The notes: generated by a model not told the origin, from the sequence alone. A DNA stretch of 64,000 bases from Pseudomonas brassicacearum (GCF_003732265.1 NZ_MOBK01000006.1:434001-498000); one strand, 5' to 3'. Positions 16,989 to 26,983 are shown, counted from the first letter of the stretch. Numbers and translations: made by a program.

Positions 16989-17924
16989 TCAGGCCAGTGC
17001 CTGCTCGGCGCAGACATCAATCACCTGCTCGCGCAGCCAGGTGTTGGCGCTGTCCCGATCGGCGCTTTGACTCCACTGCATGTCCAGGGTGAAACCCGGC
17101 AGGCCGTTGGGCGCTTCGCAATGATTGAAAATGGCCTCATTGGCCAGCAATTGCTGGAGGCGGCGGGGCAGGGTGAGGATGTAGTCGGTGCCGGTGATCA
17201 TCTTCAGTGCCGCGCTGTAGCTGTTGGCCCGCGCGACAATCTGCCGTTTGTGCGCCTGTTGCGCCAGCCAGCCATCGACCATGTTGGTGCTGGACGTCCA
17301 CGGGGTTGGAAACACATGCCGGCGTTGCACAAAGGCTTGCAGGCTTAACCGCGGCTCCAGCGGCGTGGCGCGTTTGTCGAACACGCAGACCAGGTCATCT
17401 TCCAGTAACAGCCGGGATTTGAAGTCGGTGTGGCTGCGATGGAAATTCGGGCCGAAACAGATCACCAGGTCGAGACGGCCATCGCGCAATTCGTCGACGG
17501 GGATGTCGGTTTCGAACTTGTGCATGTTGACCATCACCGGCAGGTCGGCGAAATCGAAGCGCTTGAGCAGCCGCGGCAGAATCAGTTGCTCGAAGTACTC
17601 CGGCGCGCAGATATTGAACGTTACCGCTTGCACGGTCGGGTCGAATGCCTGGGCGCCGGCGTGGCACAAGTTGATGCTTTCGAGGATTTTCAGCACATGC
17701 GTGTACATGGTGCTGGCCTTGTAGGTGGGACGCATACCGGTGCGGGTATTGATGAACAACTCGTCTTCAAAACTGGTCCGCAGCTTTTTCAGGCAGTAAC
17801 TCACCGTGGACTGGCTGACGCAGAGCGCCTCCGACACACCGGTGACGCTGCTTTGCTCGTACACGGCGACAAACACCATGAGGTCCTGCATGTCGAGCTT
17901 TCTAAGCAAGTTACTGTTCAGCAT
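16989..17924 (-). CDS. LysR-family transcriptional regulator
   Basis: A 311-residue LysR protein with helix-turn-helix GVSEALCVSQSTVSYCLKKLR and NodD/NahR-type FINTRTGMRPTYKA. The effector domain fills the rest. It is convergent with the HpaF-like gene (3 bp between stops). ATG at 17924 gives the full N-terminus, with an internal Met at residue 12 as an alternative start. The target is probably the CynX/NimT transporter gene upstream or a distal operon; not determinable here. Confidence 0.88.
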   Translation of the reverse strand: MLNSNLLRKLDMQDLMVFVAVYEQSSVTGVSEALCVSQSTVSYCLKKLRTSFEDELFINTRTGMRPTYKASTMYTHVLKILESINLCHAGAQAFDPTVQAVTFNICAPEYFEQLILPRLLKRFDFADLPVMVNMHKFETDIPVDELRDGRLDLVICFGPNFHRSHTDFKSRLLLEDDLVCVFDKRATPLEPRLSLQAFVQRRHVFPTPWTSSTNMVDGWLAQQAHKRQIVARANSYSAALKMITGTDYILTLPRRLQQLLANEAIFNHCEAPNGLPGFTLDMQWSQSADRDSANTWLREQVIDVCAEQALA

Positions 17925-18033
17925 CCGTTCTGTCTCGCTGTGCTGCGTGCGCGATCAGTGCGCAAACGTGTGCGAAAGATCCTAACGGAACGATGGTGCC
18001 AGGAGAATGCCTTGTAGGAAGTTTCTGCGCCGA

Positions 18034-19218
18034 TCAGTGAATGTGTTGGTGGTAATGCCGCGGATTGAAGCGCAGGACCATCAGAATCATCAACCCCACG
18101 ACCCCGGTCAACGCCCACCAGGCCCATTCAAAACTGCCCAGCTCATCGCGGATCATCCCCGCTATCAGCGGTGAGAGGCCGGCGATCAAGTACCCGATGC
18201 CCTGCACGAATGCCGTCAGCGCGCCGGCGCGTTGCGGGTCATCGAGGTGATCCAGCGACACAATCAGGCTCATCGGGAACAGTCCACCGATGCCCAGCCC
18301 CAGAAGGCACGGCCAGAGCAAGCTCAGCTGTTGCGGGCAGAGAATCAGCCCGCAGAAACCAGCCATGATCAGTGCCAACAACACCACTAGCACCAGACGC
18401 CGGTCACGGCTGCGATTGGCAATGGCGGGCGTCACCAGCCCGGACAACACTTCCATGGCCGTCAAAAAGCCCAACAGCAACCCGGCGTTCTGTTCGCTCC
18501 AGCCCTGTTCCACGTAGTACGGCGCGAGCCACGCCAGTACACAGGTGTAGGACGCAGTGCCCAGGCCGAAGAAGATGGCGAGTAACCAGGCGCGGGAATT
18601 GGCGAAGAAGCTCGACTGGCGGGCTGATTGCGTCGAGCGTGCCGTTGATTCGCCGCGCTGGCCAGACCACAGCAGCAGGGCCACCATGGCCAGCGCCGCC
18701 CAGATCGCCAGGCCGATACGCCAGCTGCCGCTCTGATTCATCACCAGCGGCGCAAACGAGGCTGAAATCGCCGCGCCGCCCATAATCGACGTGACATAGA
18801 GGCCCATGCACAGTGCGACGTTGTCACTGAACCGGGCTTTGATCAGCGCCGGCATCAGGGCCTGGATCAGCGCAATACCGATACCCGCCAGCACCGCACT
18901 GAGGATCAATTCGGCGGCCGAATCGAGAAACAACCGCGACGCAGTGGCCCCGCCAATGATCAACAGCGACAGCACCACCGTGCGCTGCACGCCGAAGCGT
19001 TGGCTGACCCGCAAGCCGAAAAACATCGCCAGGCCCATGGTCATGACCGGCAGCATCGTCAGCAGCGAGGCCATGCTGAAACTGAGCGCGATGTCCGCAC
19101 GAATCGACGACAGCAAGGGCCCGACCGCCGCCATCGACGGACGCAGGTTAAGGGCGACGAGCATGATGCTGAACATCAGCCAAAGGGCAGGGCGGGTCGT
19201 TGCGCGAACGTTTTCCAT
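18034..19218 (-). CDS. MFS transporter, CynX/NimT family
   Basis: A 394-residue, twelve-helix major facilitator protein. The LNLRPSMAAVGPLL segment in helix 1 is typical of the CynX/NimT (cyanate, 2-nitroimidazole) family. The start was moved to the ATG at 19218, which has GAAGGT upstream; the longer frame adds 19 non-conserved residues. Same strand as the preceding LysR gene with about 110 bp between them. The substrate is unknown for nearly all family members. Confidence 0.85.
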   Translation of the reverse strand: MENVRATTRPALWLMFSIMLVALNLRPSMAAVGPLLSSIRADIALSFSMASLLTMLPVMTMGLAMFFGLRVSQRFGVQRTVVLSLLIIGGATASRLFLDSAAELILSAVLAGIGIALIQALMPALIKARFSDNVALCMGLYVTSIMGGAAISASFAPLVMNQSGSWRIGLAIWAALAMVALLLWSGQRGESTARSTQSARQSSFFANSRAWLLAIFFGLGTASYTCVLAWLAPYYVEQGWSEQNAGLLLGFLTAMEVLSGLVTPAIANRSRDRRLVLVVLLALIMAGFCGLILCPQQLSLLWPCLLGLGIGGLFPMSLIVSLDHLDDPQRAGALTAFVQGIGYLIAGLSPLIAGMIRDELGSFEWAWWALTGVVGLMILMVLRFNPRHYHQHIH

Positions 19219-19334
19219 CAAACAGACCTTCAAAAACAAGGCCCCGATTAGGCGCGCGAGGGCTGGCGGCCGCAAATCAGATAATCCGCGGCACTATTTA
19301 AAAATTAAATACCCCACCCACACCACCGTCCCAA

Positions 19335-19424
19335 TGTGGGAGCGGGCTTGCTCGCGAAGGCGTCGTGTCAGTCACCCTATGTATCGACTGTCACACCGAC
19401 TTCGCGAGCAAGCCCGCACCCACA
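19335..19424. repeat. REP pair
   Basis: Inverted REP cores with an inner CGTGTCAGTC...GACTGTCACACCG dyad. The second core has a variant CCCGCACCCAC. It lies upstream of the CynX/NimT gene. Confidence 0.88.
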
Positions 19425-19729
19425 TTGGATGCCGGGTGTTTGGAGGTGATTGTTTAGTCAATCCGCAACCAAGGTTCTTCAAATCCCGATTTAAAGACCT
19501 GACCTCCCGTGTGACGCTGACTCATCTGTCCTCTGCGGTTTGACCTATGGGCGATTGTCCCGTCGCACTTCCCTCCGAGTTGGCCTTCTGGGCGCTGTGG
19601 CATTGCCGTCACGCACGCCCACCGGATTCCTGCATTTCCCGTTGATTGTTCTGACAGGTCCTGCGCTATGCGCTGGATCACATCGGCGACGCCTGCGCGT
19701 TTGCCTGACGCGGAAAAAAGAGAATACCC
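19425..19729. other. Non-coding leader region before the glutamine synthetase homologue
   Basis: About 300 bp with no supported gene. It must contain the promoter and leader of the next gene. I see no clear sigma-70, sigma-54 or operator signature that I would commit to. Confidence 0.5.
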
Positions 19730-21112
19730 ATGAGTTGTGCCACGACATCGTTCGCCTCCCCGCAAGAAGCCCTGACCTTTCTCGAACAGAACCCGGACAT
19801 TGAAATGTTCGAGCTGTTCATCCTCGACAACAACGGCGTACCACGGGGCAAGTTGCTGCATCGCGATGAACTGCTGGCGGTGTACGAAAGCGGCCGGCCG
19901 CTGCCGAGCACCATTCTGGGCCTGACCATTAATGGCGACGACGTGGAAAATTCCGGACTGGTCTGGGACGTCGGCGACATTGACTGCCGTGCCTACCCGA
20001 TCAGCGGCAGCCTGACGCGCATGCCGTGGCGGTTGATTCCGACCGCGGCGGTGCAAGTCAGCATGCACCCCAAAGAAGGCATGCCGGCGACGATCGCCGA
20101 TCCCCGGCACTTGTTGGCGAAAGTGATCGAAGGCTTGCAGGCCGACGGGTATTACCCGGTGATGGCGGCGGAGCTGGAGTTTTACCTGCTGGATCAGCAG
20201 CGCGACAGCAACGGGCGGCCGCAACCGGCGCGGGATGTCGGTGGCGGGCGACCGCGCACGACGCAAGTTTATGGCTTGCGTGAACTGGAGCAGATCGAAC
20301 CGTTTCTGGCCGATCTCTACAGCGCCTGCAAGCTGCAAGGCATTCCGGCGCGCACGGCGATTTCCGAATACGCGCCGGGGCAGGTGGAAATTACCCTCGA
20401 ACACCGAACCGATGCCCTACAGGCAATGGACGAAGCCGTGCGTTACAAACGGCTGGTCAAGGGCGTGGCCCACAAACACGGGATGACGGCTTGCTTCATG
20501 GCCAAGCCCTTCGACGACCTGGCCGGCACTGGCATGCACATGCATGTCAGCCTGGCGGACAGCGAGGGCAACAACCTGTTTGCCAGCGAAGCCCCGGACG
20601 GCACGCCGTTGCTCAGGCAAGCGGTCGGCGGCATGCTCAGTACCTTGCTCGATTCATTGCTGTTGTTCTGTCCGAACGCCAACTCCTACCGCCGATTCCA
20701 GACCAACAGCTACGCGCCCCTGGCGGCGACCTGGGGTGTGGACAACCGCACGGTGAGTTTGCGCGTGCCGGGTGGGCCGGCGTTCTCCCGGCACATCGAA
20801 CACCGTATTTGCGGCGCTGACGCCAACCCGTACCTGGCCGCCGCGGCGATTCTGGCCGGTATTCATCGCGGTATCCGCGAACAACTCGACCCAGGTGCGC
20901 CGGTGGAGGGCAACGGGTACGCCCAGGCCACGGAGTTGTTACCCACCGATTGGCTGACCACGTTGCGTGCGCTGGAGGGGTCGACCTGGGCGCGTGAAGC
21001 GCTCGGGCAACCCTTTCTGGGCGTCTACCTGGCCGTTAAACGCGCCGAGTACCGACAGTTCATGGGCGAGGTCGGCGAGCAGGATTGGCGCTGGTACCTG
21101 AACCAGGCCTGA
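19730..21112 (+). CDS. Glutamine synthetase family protein, gamma-glutamylpolyamine synthetase-like (PuuA/SpuI type)
   Basis: A 460-residue GS-family ligase. The N-terminal beta-grasp part contains LFILDNNGVPRGK, where polyamine-type enzymes differ from GlnA. Metal and ATP-site motifs AAELEFYLL, GTGMHMHVSL and NSYRRFQTNSYAP are present. Such enzymes ligate glutamate to putrescine or other amines. It stands alone, without the usual puu/spu partners, so the amine is not known. It is followed by a clear intrinsic terminator. Confidence 0.82.
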   Translation: MSCATTSFASPQEALTFLEQNPDIEMFELFILDNNGVPRGKLLHRDELLAVYESGRPLPSTILGLTINGDDVENSGLVWDVGDIDCRAYPISGSLTRMPWRLIPTAAVQVSMHPKEGMPATIADPRHLLAKVIEGLQADGYYPVMAAELEFYLLDQQRDSNGRPQPARDVGGGRPRTTQVYGLRELEQIEPFLADLYSACKLQGIPARTAISEYAPGQVEITLEHRTDALQAMDEAVRYKRLVKGVAHKHGMTACFMAKPFDDLAGTGMHMHVSLADSEGNNLFASEAPDGTPLLRQAVGGMLSTLLDSLLLFCPNANSYRRFQTNSYAPLAATWGVDNRTVSLRVPGGPAFSRHIEHRICGADANPYLAAAAILAGIHRGIREQLDPGAPVEGNGYAQATELLPTDWLTTLRALEGSTWAREALGQPFLGVYLAVKRAEYRQFMGEVGEQDWRWYLNQA

Positions 21113-21153
21113 ATCATTCTCAAATAATCAAAACGTTTGTCGCTGGTTTTATT

Positions 21154-21180
21154 AGCCAACTAATCGTTGGCTTCTTTTTC
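21154..21180 (+). terminator. Rho-independent terminator after the GS-family gene
   Basis: Stem AGCCAAC / GTTGGCT with loop TAATC, followed by TCTTTTT, starting 42 bp after the stop codon. Confidence 0.75.
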
Positions 21181-21280
21181 ACAAAAAATTGATGGTTGGG
21201 TGCCTAACATAAGTGTTGTCACGGTCAATGAAATTTTCACATTTGCCGTAGGCACTTCTTTTCAGGAACAGCCGATCACC

Positions 21281-22930
21281 ATGTTGAAGATTAAAGCCGT
21301 GCGCCCGGAATGGGTGACACTGATTGCCAGCGCCTTTTTGTTAACTGCCTTCAATTTTGTGCTGTGGCAGCACCTGTTTGAAATCACCGCGTCCGACGGT
21401 AAAGGCATTGTCATGCGCGTGGCGTTCGGGGCGATGATTCTCGCGGCTTTCAACATTGTGCTGACCTTGCTGGCGTTCAAGCGTGTGCTCAAGCCGGTCT
21501 TGACGCTGATCTTCATGATCAGCGCCGGGGTGGCCTACTTCATGAGCCAATACGGTGTACTGATTGACACCGGCATGTTGCGTAACTTTGCGCAAACCAA
21601 TGCGACGGAAGTTCGAGACTTACTCTCGTTGAAGTTGTTGGCTTATATCTTTTTCCTGGGTGTTTTACCGTCGTGGTTATTGTGGAAAACACCGATCAGT
21701 TATCGTCGCTGGCACCATGAGTTATTAAGCAAAGTACTGGTGAGTGTTGTTTCCGCGGCCGTCATCGGCGGCGTGGCACTGATTAACTATCAGGGCTTGT
21801 CCTCTTTGTTCCGTAATCACCATGAATTGCGCCTGATGGTCGTGCCGAGCAACTACATCGGTGCCTCCGCCGGCTACGTGCGTGAACAGGTTGCTTCTGC
21901 CCATCAACCCTTTGTCAAAATCGGCGAAGACGCGCAGAAGAATCCGGTCTGGCAATCCCATGGCCGCAAATCCCTGACCGTACTGGTGGTGGGCGAAAGC
22001 GCCCGGGCCGAGAACTTCGGCATCCTGGGTTATGGCCGTGACACCACCCCGAAGCTGAGTAAAGAAGCCGGCCTGATTTCGTTTACCGATGTGCATTCCT
22101 GCGGCACCGAAACTGCCGTGTCCGTGCCGTGCATGTTCTCCAACATGGGCCGCAAGGACTACAACGCGGGCAAGGCGAAGAATGAAGAGGGCCTGCTGGA
22201 CGTGCTTAAACGGGCCGGCCTGGACGTGATCTGGCGTGACAATCAGTCGGGCTGCAAAGGCACGTGCGATCGGGTCACCATCGACGACGTAAGCAACCTG
22301 AAAGACCCGGTGCTGTGCGCCAACAGCGAATGCCGCGACGAAATCCTGCTGCAAGGTTTGCAACATTTCATCGACACACTCGATAAAGACACCGTGCTGG
22401 TCTTGCATCAAATGGGCAGTCATGGCCCTGAATACTTCAAGCGTTATCCAAAAGAGTTCGAACATTTCACGCCGGTTTGTGAAAGTAACGCGCTGAACAA
22501 TTGCAGTCGCGAAAGTATCGTTAATGGTTACGACAACACGCTGGTGTACACCGACCACGTGCTCTCGACCCTGATCGATCTGTTGCGCAAGAACCAGGAG
22601 AAAGTCGACACCGCGATGCTCTACCTGTCGGACCACGGCGAATCGTTGGGTGAATACAACCTGTTCCTGCACGGCACGCCTTACATGCTGGCGCCGGAAC
22701 AACAGAAGCACGTGGCCATGCTGGCGTGGTTCTCCGACAGTTATCAGAAGTCGTTCTCGGTGGACACACATTGCCTGCAATTGAGTCGCGACAAACCATT
22801 GAGCCAGGACAACCTGTTCCATTCGATGCTGGGTCTGCTGGAAGTCAACAGCAAGGTCTACAACCAGGATCTGGACATGTTTGCCGGCTGTCGCGGAGCG
22901 GTGGTCGACGGCGTGTTGGCCAAGGAATGA
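21281..22930 (+). CDS. eptA: Lipid A phosphoethanolamine transferase (EptA/PmrC family)
   Basis: A 549-residue inner-membrane enzyme. Five N-terminal helices (to about residue 180) are followed by a periplasmic alkaline-phosphatase-fold domain. LVVGESARAENFGILGY provides the first metal site, Thr276 in SCGTETAVSVPC is the expected nucleophile, and YLSDHGESLGEYN the last metal motif. Several paired cysteines fit a periplasmic disulfide-rich domain. ATG at 21281 matches the family start; the longer frame includes the preceding terminator. It adds phosphoethanolamine to lipid A, lowering polymyxin binding. No PmrA box was obvious upstream. Confidence 0.9.
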   Translation: MLKIKAVRPEWVTLIASAFLLTAFNFVLWQHLFEITASDGKGIVMRVAFGAMILAAFNIVLTLLAFKRVLKPVLTLIFMISAGVAYFMSQYGVLIDTGMLRNFAQTNATEVRDLLSLKLLAYIFFLGVLPSWLLWKTPISYRRWHHELLSKVLVSVVSAAVIGGVALINYQGLSSLFRNHHELRLMVVPSNYIGASAGYVREQVASAHQPFVKIGEDAQKNPVWQSHGRKSLTVLVVGESARAENFGILGYGRDTTPKLSKEAGLISFTDVHSCGTETAVSVPCMFSNMGRKDYNAGKAKNEEGLLDVLKRAGLDVIWRDNQSGCKGTCDRVTIDDVSNLKDPVLCANSECRDEILLQGLQHFIDTLDKDTVLVLHQMGSHGPEYFKRYPKEFEHFTPVCESNALNNCSRESIVNGYDNTLVYTDHVLSTLIDLLRKNQEKVDTAMLYLSDHGESLGEYNLFLHGTPYMLAPEQQKHVAMLAWFSDSYQKSFSVDTHCLQLSRDKPLSQDNLFHSMLGLLEVNSKVYNQDLDMFAGCRGAVVDGVLAKE

Positions 22931-23001
22931 ACGTTTCAATTTTTTCAGGGACTGGCCGCTAACCTGCGGCCACTAGAGTCATCACCAAGAGTCAATTGCA
23001 C

Positions 23002-23664
23002 ATGTCTGCGCAACCCACATCCGCCATCGAGCTTGAGTTCGCCCGGCGCTACGATCAGGAACACGCCCGCGTCTGCCGTCAGCCGCAACCGCGTAGCCTG
23101 ATGGGGCGCCTGGTGTTCTGGCGCGAGGAAAACCTGGTGCGCAATGCGCTCAAGGTGGCGGGCGAACCGGGGTTGATCCTTGACGTGGCCTGCGGTGCCG
23201 GGCGCTTCTGGCCGGTGCTGGCCGAGCACGCGAACCGCGTGATTCTCGCGTCGGACCCGTCCCAGGACATGCTCAACCATGCGCAGACTCACCATCCGCA
23301 GAGCCTGCTCAAGCGGATCAAGACCTTTCAGAGCTCAGCCTTCAGCCTTGGCTTGTCCGTTAACGCGGTGGACTGCATTTTTTGCCTGCAACTGTTTCAG
23401 CACATCACCTGCGCCGAACATCGGTTGGCGATGCTCCAGGAGTTCCACCGGGTCAGCCGCGATACCGTAATCGTGGCGGCTCGGGTCGACGGCTATTTCA
23501 ATCTGCGCCGACCAGAGTCGGAGGCCGCTCACGCCCCGCAGCCGGTCAGCAAGGCTGAGATTGAAGCGGACTTCAAGCAAGCCGGTTTCCGGGTGCTGAG
23601 CCAGCAGGACGTCCTGCCGGGCTGTACGTGGATGCGGGTCTACGTACTCAGTAAGACCAGTTAG
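23002..23664 (+). CDS. Class I SAM-dependent methyltransferase
   Basis: A 220-residue methyltransferase. LILDVACGAGRFWPVL is motif I, VDCIFCLQLFQHI the motif II region, and the C-terminal FKQAGFRVLSQQDVLPG is typical of the fold. The ATG at 23002 was preferred over a TTG two codons earlier. The substrate is unknown. It lies 71 bp after eptA in the same direction, so a role with cell-envelope genes is possible but unproven. Confidence 0.8.
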   Translation: MSAQPTSAIELEFARRYDQEHARVCRQPQPRSLMGRLVFWREENLVRNALKVAGEPGLILDVACGAGRFWPVLAEHANRVILASDPSQDMLNHAQTHHPQSLLKRIKTFQSSAFSLGLSVNAVDCIFCLQLFQHITCAEHRLAMLQEFHRVSRDTVIVAARVDGYFNLRRPESEAAHAPQPVSKAEIEADFKQAGFRVLSQQDVLPGCTWMRVYVLSKTS

Positions 23665-23786
23665 TCCCCGCTTGTCAGACATTTCTTGCTGTCGGGCAGG
23701 TCTTTTCGCTAAAGCTCTTGTTCAGTGATGCGCGGAAATCGCCGGGGGCGATATATACTGCGCGCCATTCTTCAAGGGAGAGCCGT

Positions 23787-24920
23787 GTGGCCATCGATAT
23801 TCACTGGATTCGCGACAACGATAGCCTCGGTCAGTTTTGCGCCGAGTGGCAGCAGCTGCCATTCGTTGCCCTCGACACCGAATTCATGCGGGTCGACACC
23901 TTTTACCCGATTGCCGGCCTGCTGCAGATCGGCGATGGCGTACGCGCTTACCTGATAGATCCGCTGACCATCGACAACTGGCAGCCCTTGGCCGCATTGC
24001 TGGAAAACCCGGCGGTGGTCAAAGTCGTCCATGCATGCAGTGAGGACCTCGAGGTCCTGCTGCGTCTGACCGGTAGCCTGCCGGCGCCGCTGTTCGACAC
24101 GCAACTGGCGGCGGCCTACCTGAACCTGGGTTTCTCCATGGGTTACTCGCGACTGGTGCAAGAGGTGCTGGGTATCGACCTGCCCAAGGGCGAAACCCGT
24201 TCCGACTGGTTGCAACGTCCGCTGTCCGACACCCAGATCAGCTATGCCGCCGAAGATGCTCTGCACTTGGCGGAAGTTTTCGTACAGCTTCGTCCGAAGC
24301 TGTCTGACGACAAATACAACTGGGTCCTGGACGACGGCGCCGAGCTGGTGGCCAACCTGCGCCGCGAGGTCGACCCGTACGAGGTCTATCGCGATGCCAA
24401 GCTGGCCTGGAAGCTGTCCCGCGCCCAACTCGCCGTGTTGCGTGAACTGTGCGCCTGGCGTGAGCGCGAGGCCCGTGCCCGTGATCTGCCGCGCAACCGC
24501 ATTGTCCGTGAGCACTCCTTGTGGCCGCTGGCCCGGACTCAGCCGGACAACCTCGGCGCGCTGGCGAAAATCGAAGACATGCACCCGCGTACCGTGCGTC
24601 AGGATGGCGAGTTTCTGCTGGATCTGATCAAACGTGCCGCTAGTGTGTCGCCCGATCAATGGCCGCCCGCCGTGCCGGAGCCGTTGCCGGTGGATGCCGC
24701 CGTGCTGATCAAACAGCTGCGCGCCATTGGCCAGGCTGAAGCCGAACGCCTGAACATCGCGCCGGAACTGATGCTGCGCAAGAAAACCCTGGAAGCGCTG
24801 CTCAAGAGCGGCTTCCCCAATGGTCCTTACCAATTGCCTGATTCGCTGCGTGGCTGGCGCCGCGAATTGATGGGCCAGGCGTTGCTCGACAGCCTGGCCA
24901 CCGCCGGAGAACAGCCTTGA
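23787..24920 (+). CDS. rnd: Ribonuclease D
   Basis: A 377-residue 3'-5' exoribonuclease for tRNA and stable-RNA 3' maturation. DEDD-family acidic residues are visible in [12 protein letters not shown] (exo I), [11 protein letters not shown] (exo II) and [12 protein letters not shown] (exo III); HRDC domains follow from about residue 210. Start is GTG at 23787 (V-A-I-D-I) after AAGGGAGAG; the longer frame is not conserved. A TATACT-type -10 element lies at about 23754-23759. Length is nearly that of E. coli Rnd (375). Confidence 0.92.
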   Translation: MAIDIHWIRDNDSLGQFCAEWQQLPFVALDTEFMRVDTFYPIAGLLQIGDGVRAYLIDPLTIDNWQPLAALLENPAVVKVVHACSEDLEVLLRLTGSLPAPLFDTQLAAAYLNLGFSMGYSRLVQEVLGIDLPKGETRSDWLQRPLSDTQISYAAEDALHLAEVFVQLRPKLSDDKYNWVLDDGAELVANLRREVDPYEVYRDAKLAWKLSRAQLAVLRELCAWREREARARDLPRNRIVREHSLWPLARTQPDNLGALAKIEDMHPRTVRQDGEFLLDLIKRAASVSPDQWPPAVPEPLPVDAAVLIKQLRAIGQAEAERLNIAPELMLRKKTLEALLKSGFPNGPYQLPDSLRGWRRELMGQALLDSLATAGEQP

Positions 24921-25210
24921 AACGTATTTGCTCGATCTACCGAAGCCTGAAGAAAAACGAGATGTACCTCTATGTGCTCAAAAGCGATGCACTGGAGCGC
25001 GTCCCGGAATCATTGATGGCAGCCTTCGGCAAACCGCACCACGCCTTCGATCTGGTGCTGACCCCCGAGCGCAAGCTGTCGCGCGAGGACATCACCGTAG
25101 TTCTGGAAAACCTCGAAAAGCAGGGCTACCACCTGCAGATGCCACCGGCCGAAGACGAATACATCGAACACTTGCCGGAAGAATTGCTGCGCCGCAACGA
25201 CCCGATGTAA
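24917..25210 (+). CDS. ycgL: YcgL domain protein
   Basis: A 97-residue YcgL-family protein with [20 protein letters not shown] at the start and a C-terminal PEELLRRND. The initiation codon is TTG, overlapping the rnd stop as TTGA, so its translation depends on the upstream gene. Function is unknown in the family; linkage to rnd is a stable Pseudomonas arrangement. Confidence 0.88.
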   Translation: MKRICSIYRSLKKNEMYLYVLKSDALERVPESLMAAFGKPHHAFDLVLTPERKLSREDITVVLENLEKQGYHLQMPPAEDEYIEHLPEELLRRNDPM

Positions 25211-25331
25211 GCAGCAGACAGGCTCTGTTCAGAGTCGGTGTGAAACACTGGAACGATTTTTGGCGATGACCGCGACGAGGGAGCCATACTCGCTCGGCGG
25301 TCGTCTGCACGGCTTTTGAAAGGTTTGAAAC

Positions 25332-26264
25332 ATGCGCGTTCTGATTGCTGAACACGACCACCCGGTGTATGCACAATTGCTGCGTCAGGCGGCGCCTGAG
25401 CTGGAAGTGCTCACCAGTGGCGACTCCGCTGAACTGGCCCGTCTGGCGGCTGATTGCCCGGTCTGGCTGGGTCAACCGGATCTGCTGGCCACCCTGTTGC
25501 GTCAGGGCCATGAGCCGCAATGGCTGCAATCGACTTGGGCAGGCATCACGCCGCTGCTGGTCGATGGCTTGCCGCGTCACTATCGCCTGACCCGCGCGGT
25601 CGGCATTTTTGGCCAGGTCATGGCCGAATACGTGCTGACCTACATGCTCGGCCACGAACGCGAAGTGCTGGCGCGACTGGTCAGTCAGGTCGAGCGCAAA
25701 TGGGACAGCCGCCAGGGCCAAAGCCTGGCGGGTCGCAAAGTGTTGATCGTCGGCACCGGCGACATCGGCCAGACCGTGGCGAAGTTTCTGCTGCCGTTTG
25801 GCGTCGAGTTGTACGGCATTGCCAGCGAAGCCCGCGAGCAGGCACCGTTTATCGAAGTCGGCGCACTGGCGGACTTGCCGCGCCTGGTCGGCGAAGTGGA
25901 TTACGTGATCAATCTGCTGCCGAACACCCCGAACACCCACGACCTGTACGACGCGGCACTGTTCAAGCAGTTCAAGCCGACCGGGTTGTTCATCAACGTC
26001 GGTCGTGGTGTGGCGGTGGTCGACGCCGATCTGGTCGAAGCCTTGAAAGAAGGGCATCTGGCGGGCGCGGTGATCGATGTCTGCCGTCAGGAGCCGCTGC
26101 CGCAACGTCATCCGTTCTGGACGGCCTGGGGCTTGCTGCTGACCGGCCACAGCTCGGCACCGACCTCGCCATCGATGATGGTGAATCTGTTTGTCGAGAA
26201 CCTGCGGGCGTATGAGGCGGGTGAAGCGTTGCGCGGGGAAGTGGATTTCGAGCGCGGTTACTAA
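25332..26264 (+). CDS. D-isomer-specific 2-hydroxyacid dehydrogenase (GhrA-like)
   Basis: A 310-residue NAD(P)-dependent 2-hydroxyacid dehydrogenase. VLIVGTGDIGQTVAKFL is the nucleotide-binding loop. Catalytic residues are the Arg in INVGRGVAVVD, the Glu in CRQEPLPQ and the His in TGHSSAPT. Glyoxylate or hydroxypyruvate reduction is the usual activity for this branch. The gene stands alone in its orientation and ends before a REP pair. Confidence 0.88.
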   Translation: MRVLIAEHDHPVYAQLLRQAAPELEVLTSGDSAELARLAADCPVWLGQPDLLATLLRQGHEPQWLQSTWAGITPLLVDGLPRHYRLTRAVGIFGQVMAEYVLTYMLGHEREVLARLVSQVERKWDSRQGQSLAGRKVLIVGTGDIGQTVAKFLLPFGVELYGIASEAREQAPFIEVGALADLPRLVGEVDYVINLLPNTPNTHDLYDAALFKQFKPTGLFINVGRGVAVVDADLVEALKEGHLAGAVIDVCRQEPLPQRHPFWTAWGLLLTGHSSAPTSPSMMVNLFVENLRAYEAGEALRGEVDFERGY

Positions 26265-26280
26265 ATCCAGCCTCAATCTA

Positions 26281-26372
26281 ATGTGGGAGCGGGCTTGCTC
26301 GCGAAGGCGGTATGTCAGTCAGTGTTTGTATTGACTGATACACAGCCTTCGCGAGCAAGCCCGCTCCCACAT
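26281..26372. repeat. REP pair
   Basis: Perfect inverted REP cores with inner TATGTCAGTCAGTG...ATTGACTGATACA dyad, between convergent hydroxyacid dehydrogenase and nitroreductase genes. Confidence 0.92.
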
Positions 26373-26389
26373 TGGTTTTGCGGTGTTGA

Positions 26390-26983
26390 TTAGAGGGTGA
26401 AGTCGCCTTCAGCCGCCAGTTCGCTCAACGGGCGACGCGGGCTCGGCTCTTCACGCGCTTGCAGGTAATCCGCCAGCGTCGCCTTATCCCCCAGTTTGCC
26501 CACCGCCACGGCCGCGTGCAGGGCATAACCCTCGGGAATGTTCAGCGCCTTGCGGGTCAGCTCCTGATCGAAACCGGCCATGCCGTGGGTGTGCCAGCCG
26601 CTGAGGCTCGCCTGCAACGCCAGGTGACCCCACGCCGAACCGGTGTCGAAGGTGTGCCACAACGCCGGGGTTTCTTCGGTCGCGCCCGGCACGGCGAAGG
26701 TGGTTTTCGAGATCACGATCACCAGCGCCGAGGCGTGTTGTGCCCAGCTGCGATTGAATTCGTTGAGCAGCCCCAGGTAACGCTCCCAGTTCGGCGTGTC
26801 GCGACGCGCGTAGAGAAACCGCCAAGGCTGCGAGTTGTAGGCCGACGGTGCCCAGCGCGCGGCTTCAAAGAAGCTCAACAGGGTCTCTTCAGGAATCGCT
26901 TCGCCGGTGAACGCGCGGGGCGACCAACGATCGGTGAACTGCGGGTGAATGGCATAGTCGGCAACGCGTGGATTAGCACTCAT
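26390..26983 (-). CDS. Nitroreductase family protein
   Basis: A 197-residue FMN-dependent reductase. RWSPRAFTG and RWAPSAYNSQPWRFLYARRD are the FMN-contact motifs of the nitroreductase fold, and HTHGMAGFD lies near the C-terminal half. ATG at 26983 was chosen because AAGGAA lies 7 bp upstream; a TTG one codon earlier is less likely. Physiological substrate is unknown (quinones, nitro compounds). Confidence 0.88.
   Translation of the reverse strand: MSANPRVADYAIHPQFTDRWSPRAFTGEAIPEETLLSFFEAARWAPSAYNSQPWRFLYARRDTPNWERYLGLLNEFNRSWAQHASALVIVISKTTFAVPGATEETPALWHTFDTGSAWGHLALQASLSGWHTHGMAGFDQELTRKALNIPEGYALHAAVAVGKLGDKATLADYLQAREEPSPRRPLSELAAEGDFTL

Noticed and set aside
19547..19645. A 32-codon ORF beginning MGDCPVALPSEL in the leader before the GS-family gene
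   Set aside because: No ribosome site and no sign of conservation that I can judge; too short to support.
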